Source: Siphlonurus alternatus
Lineage: Eukaryota > Arthropoda > Insecta > Ephemeroptera > Siphlonuridae
NCBI GenBank assembly: GCA_949825025.1
Contig: OX463782.1
Location: forward strand, 25,942,773-26,006,772
Direction: 5' to 3'
DNA length: 64,000 nt
Numbering within the stretch: the first letter of the stretch is position 1; each line of letters starts with the position of its first letter. The position numbers and the translations under genes were made by a program. The notes beneath the pieces are model-generated. The model saw only the letters and a list, made by a program, of their open reading frames with translations, ran no database searches and had not been told where the DNA came from. Of the stretch, positions 48,301-64,000 are shown piece by piece.

Positions 48301-49618
48301 TGTACAATGTTTCGGAGTCATCTGATTCAATGTCAGCTGTAAAAAAAACATAGTAGAATTAAGTTATAGAAAAACGCATTAATTCAGTATCTTTAATCCA
48401 TTTATTTCTCATGGTTATTGTACTAACTCAGTAAGTAAAAATTAGCACCACCCAAGATTACTCTACATAAGGTTTGACGCTCCGCCATCTTGGCGCTTTG
48501 CTAGGACCTGTGATGTCACAACCAATCACCGACTGCCATGAAATAGGCATGAAGTGACAATTCTCTCTGATTGGTTCAAGTTTTACCTGCGTGAACTGGA
48601 CGAAAATGTGAACCGAAGCGTTCAATCATAATATGTATAGTAATCTTGAGCACCACTCATATTACGAGTATTCACGCATGCAATTCATATTGTTGAATCG
48701 GACTCAATTTTCATTTATAAGAAGAGAGGTATATGACATTATTTCTATACTCCCGCTAATGTATAATATATATTACAGTACTTTCCGATCTCTAACAACA
48801 ATATAATGGAAGTTTGTAAGGAATTGCATCACAGACAACGCACCATATGAGAATCTTAGGTCCGCTTAGATAAAATGTGTTTACGTCTAGCTGGACTGCC
48901 GTGGGAGTGATAATGGTGAAGGAGATAAACCAGTACTGCCATATGTGGTAGCGTGCTGTCACCACATAATCAAAGGAATACTTGGTGTACTGCAAGAGGA
49001 GGAAACAGATACAAAAAACTCATATGGGGGGGGGGGGGGCGCCTATTTGTCTGTGGAATGACAGGATTTTGGAAATTGATGTCTAATCAGTCAAGCTATT
49101 AATTACATTTCAATACAAAGTATGTATACATTGCAATATATTCGAAAGGATTTATGCCATACAAAGCTGTAGTATGCATAGTAAAGCATAGTGTTTTTAA
49201 ATTTTAAAACGCAATGGTGTGATGTGCTGTATGCTTTACAGTATGCATACATGCAATATCATACATACTGCTATGCATAAAATATGGCTATTAATTATAC
49301 TGTACTTCTCCTCGAGGGCATAATAACATAATATTTTAAAGACTTTTGAGTTGCAGTAGCTTATGTTTTAATTAATTAAGCAAACCGGTGGGGAAAATAA
49401 AAGTACCAGAAGCAAATAAGGTGGTTTGTTAGTCAGTCAAAACTGGCCTTCCAAGGCAGCGATTTAAAGCAGTCTATATAATTGGTACAAATATTATTTT
49501 ATTAAAATTGAATTTTCTATTTACCCAGAGTTATATCTAGATCCACAAATGCTTTATCAAACTCTTTTTCAAGGAGTTCTAGCCACCTAAAGCTAATGCA
49601 GGCCACGGCGGCAGCCAT
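32882..49618 (-). CDS. GOPC: Golgi-associated PDZ and coiled-coil protein GOPC (PIST/CAL)
   Basis: GOPC is a peripheral trans-Golgi adaptor whose coiled coil binds golgin/Rho-type partners and whose PDZ domain binds C-terminal tails of membrane cargo. Nine coding exons in order: 49618-49525, 48336-48209, 36623-36253, 35820-35553, 34878-34753, 34567-34440, 34088-33909, 33676-33401, 32960-32882 (TGA). They give 549 residues (human about 460). Signatures: [73 protein letters not shown] loop DEGLGISIT (~279-287), [21 protein letters not shown] and DDVYGFRYRFFD. Coiled coil spans roughly residues 75-200 and the PDZ domain about 272-358. The C-terminus carries a Pro/Ser-rich extension (exon 8) absent from human GOPC. 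Intron 2 is 11.6 kb and contains another gene on the opposite strand. Confidence 0.95.
36624..39322. other. GOPC intron 2, left part
   Basis: AT-rich intron with an 850-bp hAT element (37083-37932). A GC-richer block at about 38640-38870 and 39150-39320 precedes the nested gene and may hold its promoter. No other coding exon is convincing. Confidence 0.5.
37083..37932. mobile_element. non-autonomous hAT transposon, 850 bp
   Basis: Terminal inverted repeats CAGGGGTGTCAAACTCG and its complement are flanked by a perfect 8-bp target-site duplication CACTATAA (37075-37082 and 37933-37940). Subterminal regions are rich in GGCCCGC; the interior is AT-rich without a transposase ORF. Lies in GOPC intron 2. 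Confidence 0.92.
39323..47820 (+). CDS. predicted secreted coiled-coil protein nested in GOPC intron 2 (unknown family)
   Basis: I do not recognise the family. Proposed exons: 39323-39409, 42717-42932, 43118-43288 (or -43267), 44367-44420, 44742-44969, 45479-45651, 45839-46087 (alternative acceptor 45884), 47151-47820 (TAG), about 615 residues. Exon 1 gives a signal-peptide-like start ([16 protein letters not shown]) and ends CAG|GCAAGT, so the first intron would be GC-AG. Exons 2-6 encode heptad-like helices such as [18 protein letters not shown] and [15 protein letters not shown]; the last exon ends in a long acidic segment. Potential N-glycosylation sites (SNATQ, TNGTL, TNKTT, YNESM) fit secretion. 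Early exons are phase 0, as if the coiled coil grew by exon addition. Exons 3 and 7 have alternative sites that keep frame. The gene lies antisense to GOPC between its exons 2 and 3. Confidence 0.75.
42234..42655. repeat. TTAA-flanked foldback element, 422 bp
   Basis: Left end TTAAGGTAGATATAACGCCG and right end CGGCGTTATTTCTACTTTAA are complementary, followed inward by CAGCTG and ACTCTCCTTTGAT arms, TTAGCAAATTC arms and a GCCTTAAAGCC/GGCTTTAAGGC pair. It contains a T-run of about 30. It ends 61 bp before exon 2 of the nested gene. Confidence 0.75.
43378..43654. repeat. family-2 foldback, copy b
   Basis: Outer arms ATGAGATATTAGAATGTG and complement; inner arms AAAAAATTATTGAAAGTCTA, TGACGTCACGGGCGGCACT and complements. 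The inner part matches copies a and c; the outer arms differ. In the nested gene's third intron. Confidence 0.75.
48337..49524. other. GOPC intron 1
   Basis: About 1.2 kb of AT-rich intron with a G-run near 49026-49039. Several scattered AT-rich ORFs have no family resemblance. Nothing else seen. Confidence 0.6.
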
Positions 49619-50214
49619 GGCGTCAAATTCGATCAGCTGACGTTGACAGAAGAATTCTGACGTCACATGCGCTTAAAATTTACAAGCTTCTCCCTTTAGC
49701 ATGCAAGATTAGCTTTAATTGGAAGGTTAATTGTGTTCATCTTCAAAAATATTTTATTCTTTACAATTATTTATCAGTCAACCAAATTATATTTCGTTCA
49801 ATAATTCAAAGAAGCAGAAAATAGTCAGGCCACATAGAAATTTATATTTCGCGCGAAGACAATCGATGACGATCGATGACGTAATGAATGCAATTTTTTC
49901 CGATTACCTCGTATTTAGTATTTTAGTTATGCGCAGAGTCTATTTATTTGCTTCTGCGCTGCTCTGCTTTTAAATAGAAAATCATCTTATTGAAGTTACG
50001 AACAATCTTTGTTTTCTCAATATCGACAAGAAAAGTTGATGGTATCCGCGAGAGCGTCAGGCGATTGTGCGATAATAATTCGATCTCGCAGCATTAATTC
50101 AAGAAACTGCGGTAAATATTACAATTTTATTAGAAGAGTGAAATTCTGTGTTCTCATATTTATAATTCTTTTACGTTTTTGCATTAGGAAACATCCACTA
50201 CGCAGCGGGCGAAC
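49619..50214. promoter_or_regulatory. shared head-to-head promoter of GOPC and the BED-finger gene
   Basis: The two start codons are 596 bp apart on opposite strands. The interval holds a perfect CRE-type TGACGTCA at 49658-49665, close to GOPC, and paired ATCGATGACG units at 49862-49881 running into TGACGTAA. On the BED side a 76-nt 5' UTR intron is likely (50112-50187; donor GTAAAT, acceptor GCATTAG). No TATA box is evident. Confidence 0.65.
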
Positions 50215-52308
50215 ATGGAGGCAGGAGGGTTGAGCTACAGTTCAGTCCTGCCACAGGACTCTAAAATGACTAAGAGGAATGTCTCTGGGACTGTTCAATC
50301 CAAAACAGAGAGTGTTTGTCTTACGTATCAAAAACTTGTTGTGCCTCTCAAAATGAGAAGTGTGTATTGGAAAGGATTTGGCTTCCCTGCAAATGAAAAA
50401 GGGGAGATCTTAACCAGGCAGAAAATTGTTTGCTTATTTTGTCAAACAGCTATTGCTTACAACCGCAACACCAGCAATCTTCGCATGCATTTAGAGAGCA
50501 AACATCGTGCTAAACTGATGGAACTAGAAGCTAATGCCCCTACTCCTGTAAAGAAAAGTCGTCTAGCAGAGAAAAAGACTTTCCATGCTGTGTTTGAAGT
50601 TGATTCATCTGAACCAGATCATGTATATGCTTCAGATTTGGGTGGAGCTTTGCAGATAGAAGAAGAGACATCTAAGAAAACTGCAGGCAGATCAAGCCAA
50701 GCTACTTCTGAACAGATGCTGATGGATTCAAATCCAGGATTAGTGGAGATTGTTGTGCCGAATCTCAGTGCCGCTGAGAGCTCAATGTACATGGATGAAG
50801 ATGCTGATTGTATTGAGAGTGCCATTACAGAGTTTCTTGTAACTGATCTTGTTTCTCCATGTGTAGTAGAAGGCACAGGCTTCAAACATCTCCTGACAAC
50901 TCTACGCCCAGGAATCGTGTATACAAGCAAGGCAAAGGTTGAAGAACAGCTGTTGCCGCAGTGTCACACAGCCCTTAGAGATGCCATTATCGAGGAGTTA
51001 TCTGGTACTCATCCTATTGGAGTAAGTTTGGAAGAATGGATATCTGGTAGTGGACATAGGTTTGTGACTTTAACGGCACACTTGTTGAAAGATACAGATA
51101 GCATGGAAACCAGAATGTTGAGTTCATTACAGATGCCAGTGGATGTTGATCAGTGGTCTTCAGTCATATTACAGACTCTTCAGTGCTGGGGGATTGGCAA
51201 AGATAGAGTAACAGCTGTTGTGGTGGCATCTTCTCAATCGGAACAGCTTTTAAATGAATTAAGAGCTTCTGGAATCAAAGTTCTTCCTTGTCTTACCTCA
51301 ACCTTACAGATGGCAGTTGAAAAATGTTTTAAAATTGATATGGTGCCAAATCTTTTAGTTAAATGTCGTGCTCTTGAACAGGTCCTTCAACCAACTTCAC
51401 TACTTTCTGACACTTCAGATGAGGATAATAGGGGAAATCTGAGTATTGATTACCCAGGTATTTGGACCAGCACATTTTACTTGCTTGAAAAATTAATACA
51501 AAAAGAAAAAATCATTAATGAAATTTATCAAACTCAGGATGATGATACACTCTGTCTTTCTTTAGAAGAATGGGATAAAATTAAAATTATTGTTAACATT
51601 TTGGAACCTTTCACAGTTATTATTGATACTTTGAATGAAGAAAAGATACCATCAATGTCTCTGATTAGACCTTTCTTGTGCCAGATGATAAATTCTCATT
51701 TGAAAGACGTTGACGTTGATGATGATATAACTACAATTTTAAAACTGACTTTAAGAGAGGATTTAATCAATGGTTACGCTGATGAAGAAACTGATTTGCT
51801 ACTGAAAATGTCATCATTTCTTGACCCTCGCTTCAAATCTCTTCCTTTCAATCAAGATGAAGATGGTGAATTAGTTCTGAAAAACATAAAAAATTCTCTC
51901 GAAGTAGCCATGCAAGGAAATCAGTTTGTTGATTTACCATCTGTAGATCGGAAACCTCGACTGTCTGGTATTGGTCTTCTCTTAGGTAACCTCTGCTCTC
52001 CCAAAGGCAATCTTTCTAAACCTGAAAAAGCACAGTTAGAGTTCTCGCAGTACCAGTCTGAGCCTGCTGCTTCATTTGACGTGTGTCCGCTTCAGTGGTG
52101 GTCAGCTACCAAAACAAAGTGTCCCAACCTTGCCCAGCTTGCTCGCAATTTTACATGTGTACCAGCAAGTACAATCCCAACCCATCTACTTGCAGCAAAC
52201 AAGAGGGCACTTTTTACCATGCGTCGAGCAAGCATTAACCCTGAACATGTAGATAAGATTTTGTTTTTGCATGCAAATCAAAAACTCTTCTCGTTTCAAG
52301 ACAATTAG
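50215..52308 (+). CDS. BED zinc-finger, hAT-transposase-derived protein (ZBED1/DREF-like)
   Basis: A single-exon CDS of 697 residues. The N-terminal BED finger has Cys73, Cys76, His92 and His97 in the C-x2-C...H-x4-H pattern, preceded by VYWKGFGFPANEKGEIL and containing AYNRNTSNLRMHLE, close to ZBED1/DREF. The centre resembles a hAT transposase core (SSFLDPRFKSLPF). The C-terminus keeps hAT dimerisation features (CPLQWW, PNLAQLARNFTCVPAS, INPEHVDKILFLHANQ) but lacks the SERxFS motif usual after the PAS-like block; THLLAANKRALFT stands there instead. No TIRs or 8-bp duplication border the gene. By analogy with DREF it is probably a nuclear DNA-binding regulator; ZBED4 or ZBED6-like relatives are possible alternatives. 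It shares a promoter region with GOPC. Confidence 0.85.
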   Translation: MEAGGLSYSSVLPQDSKMTKRNVSGTVQSKTESVCLTYQKLVVPLKMRSVYWKGFGFPANEKGEILTRQKIVCLFCQTAIAYNRNTSNLRMHLESKHRAKLMELEANAPTPVKKSRLAEKKTFHAVFEVDSSEPDHVYASDLGGALQIEEETSKKTAGRSSQATSEQMLMDSNPGLVEIVVPNLSAAESSMYMDEDADCIESAITEFLVTDLVSPCVVEGTGFKHLLTTLRPGIVYTSKAKVEEQLLPQCHTALRDAIIEELSGTHPIGVSLEEWISGSGHRFVTLTAHLLKDTDSMETRMLSSLQMPVDVDQWSSVILQTLQCWGIGKDRVTAVVVASSQSEQLLNELRASGIKVLPCLTSTLQMAVEKCFKIDMVPNLLVKCRALEQVLQPTSLLSDTSDEDNRGNLSIDYPGIWTSTFYLLEKLIQKEKIINEIYQTQDDDTLCLSLEEWDKIKIIVNILEPFTVIIDTLNEEKIPSMSLIRPFLCQMINSHLKDVDVDDDITTILKLTLREDLINGYADEETDLLLKMSSFLDPRFKSLPFNQDEDGELVLKNIKNSLEVAMQGNQFVDLPSVDRKPRLSGIGLLLGNLCSPKGNLSKPEKAQLEFSQYQSEPAASFDVCPLQWWSATKTKCPNLAQLARNFTCVPASTIPTHLLAANKRALFTMRRASINPEHVDKILFLHANQKLFSFQDN

Positions 52309-53480
52309 TAAATTCAGTTTTTGCTGAAATTTTGTAGTTTTGTCCTTTTTATATATACATGTATTATATAATAATATAATGTATAAAATTAAATTATATA
52401 TTATATTATATAAAGTTGTAAAAATAAAAAATCAATCAAATTTACGAAAGTCTTTTTACTGAATAGTAAATTTTGTTATAATTAACTTTTGAATTAATGA
52501 CATGCATTTATATATTATTAAAAAAGTTTTTTTTTCTTACATAATATAATTACAGTACACACATACATATATATATATATTATATATATATATATATATT
52601 ATATTATATTATATTAAATAACTATTAAATATTGGATGGGCTTTAATAATAATAATAAAGTAGAACTGCAAGATGACACTGGCACAATATATTAACTCTA
52701 TGCATGACTTGCATAAGGTTCGAACATCAGATTTATCTAGCTGAGGCTTTCAAGTGAAATTAAATTAAAATCATTTATTTTTGTCAGCTCCATACTTCTC
52801 TGTATGCAATGTGTGCAAAGAAGCTTTGCAATACTGCTACAAGATGGCAGTCAAACCTGCATTTTATTTTTGCCGGGAAATCTAGTGTACATCTGAAATG
52901 TAAATTAGAACTATTATATCAGCAAGAGAGACCGCGTATCAGCATGCAGTCCTCTGTGCCTATAATATATAGCTGTAATGATCGTTTGTTATGTTAACTA
53001 ATAGGTATACTTTATTTATTTTTTTTCAAATTGGAGCTCATATAATCAACATAATTAAATAAATTATTTAATCATTTATTTTTGTTTAAAAAATGGCGAA
53101 GAATTAAAGGAAAAAAAAAGTTTTTTACTATTTATAAATATGCACCATGCATGCGGCAACTAGAATTTTATGAAATATACAAGCATTTTTGGATAAATAT
53201 ATAGTTAACATTGTATGAAGATCGATGCTTTTGCAAGATCAAAAATTGCTACGGAGTTCACGCTGCAAAATAAGGAAACCCCGCAGAAAATATAACATAA
53301 TATATAGCATATAAATTAATTCGTAAAAAAAAAAAAATTAAACGATCGATCGAACTTTTTATTTTTTGCGGATCGAGTGCCGCGTACAGCAAAATTCGAT
53401 TTTAAAAATATTTAATTAAGTGATTTTAGTGAACATATAATAAAAAATTAAACACATATCAGTTTCGTTTCATAATTATA

Positions 53481-53805
53481 ATGGAGTTTTGACCTCAATT
53501 TTTTTTATTGCAGAAATGGATAGAGGGTGCAAAGATATGCTACCCTGATTTTTTTTTCAGATTTTTTAGAGCCCGGGAACTATTTTTAAAAAATGATTGG
53601 AAGTTATTTTTGTGACGTCACGAGACGCCGCTCCTTAAGAAAAAGATAGGACTTGTCGCCGCGTGACGTCACAAAAAGGACTTTCAATAATTTTTTAAAA
53701 ATACTTCCCGGGCTCTAAAAAATCTGAAAAAAATCAGGGTAGCATAATAACTTTGCACGCTCTATCCATTTCTGCAATAAAAAAAAATTGAGGACAACAC
53801 TCCAT
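53481..53805. repeat. family-2 foldback, copy c
   Basis: Arms ATGGAGTTTT..CCTCAATTTT, TGCAGAAATGGATAGAG, AGCCCGGGAACTATTTTTAA and complements. Near the tip GTGACGTCACGAGACGCCG faces its near complement. Shares inner sequence with copies at 22183 and 43378. Confidence 0.8.
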
Positions 53806-53852
53806 GGATATCATGGATAAATTATAGTCTATTTCCTCCATGATAATTATAT

Positions 53853-53854
<2 letters not shown>

Positions 53855-53936
<82 letters not shown>
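53855..53936. repeat. (TA)n microsatellite
   Basis: About 80 bp of uninterrupted TA repeat. Confidence 0.95.
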
Positions 53937-53939
<3 letters not shown>

Positions 53940-54212
53940 ATATTTCTAATATTATTTTGTATGTACACTTTTTGTGTTTAATTAAATTAAAGACTAATAA
54001 TAATAATATATATATATATATATATTATGCGTGCCATATATGCGCTTGAAAAATATTTAAAAATGCCCGTGCTTCAAAAACCGTTAATTATTGTTTACAA
54101 TTCAAGCTGAATGCATGAAAAGTTGGAAAACTGCTTCTTTATACGTTTGCGTATATTTTGCTTCACAGTTCGATATAATATATTATCAAAATATTCTGAA
54201 AATCCTTTCACA

Positions 54213-63702
<9,490 letters not shown>

Positions 63703-64000
63703 GTGAGCACCACTGACTTTCAGTATATGCATCATTGATAGAAAACGATCTTATTCAATTGTAGTCTATTTTATTGTTATCTAAATTTAAATTATAGTTA
63801 ATCTTTCATCATATTTCTTACTTAATTATGTTGTGCGCGACGAATTACGGGTTCGAAGTTGTTCGAACAACCGACTTTTTATGTATTTGTATAATAAGTC
63901 AAATTTTTATAAATTAATTTAAATGTAATTACAGTACTAAAAAAATATAATTACAATGCAATAGCAATTATTGCAGTTTAAACTTAAAAATAAACAAATC
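63703..64000. other. HMG gene intron, runs off window
   Basis: Begins with donor GTGAGC after 63702. AT-rich; nothing further seen. Confidence 0.7.

Larger units (their letters stand above)
52309..54212. other. intergenic, repeat-rich
   Basis: No gene recognised. Holds short TA/TAATATA tracts near 52565-52615, a family-2 foldback (53481-53805) and a (TA)n tract (53855-53936). The HMG gene's promoter must be near the right edge. Confidence 0.6.

Overview
This is an AT-rich invertebrate nuclear window, probably from an arthropod; the exact clade cannot be fixed from the sequence. The evidence is split genes with GT-AG introns from 62 nt to 11.6 kb, a CR1/jockey-type LINE, a tRNA-derived SINE, many foldback elements, long (TA)n tracts, and animal genes such as the vitamin K-dependent carboxylase, GOPC and a DREF/ZBED-like protein. 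Exon coordinates below were derived by hand from splice sites and reading-frame continuity. Every gene model that is complete in the window closes in frame.

Layout. PGAP1 (+, 1221-8589) lacks its 5' end and holds two copies of a TTAA-flanked hairpin MITE in its introns. A gene-poor 6.1 kb stretch follows with five more copies of that MITE. GGCX (-, 14709-22082, 11 coding exons) converges on PGAP1. Its introns hold two tRNA-Thr-derived SINEs, a 1.1 kb GC-rich foldback and a purine-rich tandem repeat. Upstream of GGCX are two possible 5' exons with a 111-codon ORF and an RFX X-box-like site. A near full-length LINE (-, about 24085-27975) and a hAT-type MITE separate GGCX from TRAPPC3 (+, 29399-32074).

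GOPC (-, 32882-49618, nine coding exons) converges on TRAPPC3. Its 11.6 kb second intron contains, on the opposite strand, a whole eight-exon gene for a predicted secreted coiled-coil protein (39323-47820) that appears to use a GC-AG intron. The same intron holds an 850-bp hAT element with a perfect 8-bp target-site duplication. GOPC shares a head-to-head promoter of about 600 bp with an intronless-CDS BED-finger/hAT-derived gene (+, 50215-52308). From 54213 to the window end lies an HMG-box transcription factor gene with two phase-matched alternative 5' ends: one encodes the HMG box, the other a Gln/His/Tyr-rich start behind its own TATA box.

The genes are unrelated housekeeping or regulatory functions: GPI-anchor remodelling, gamma-carboxylation, ER-Golgi tethering, Golgi PDZ trafficking and transcription. 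They do not form a pathway cluster, although PGAP1, GGCX, TRAPPC3 and GOPC all serve the secretory route. The least ordinary content is the nested antisense gene, the LINE whose two ORFs are in one frame separated by a single UGA-C, the swap of an HMG box for a Gln-rich N-terminus, and the crowd of long hairpin elements.
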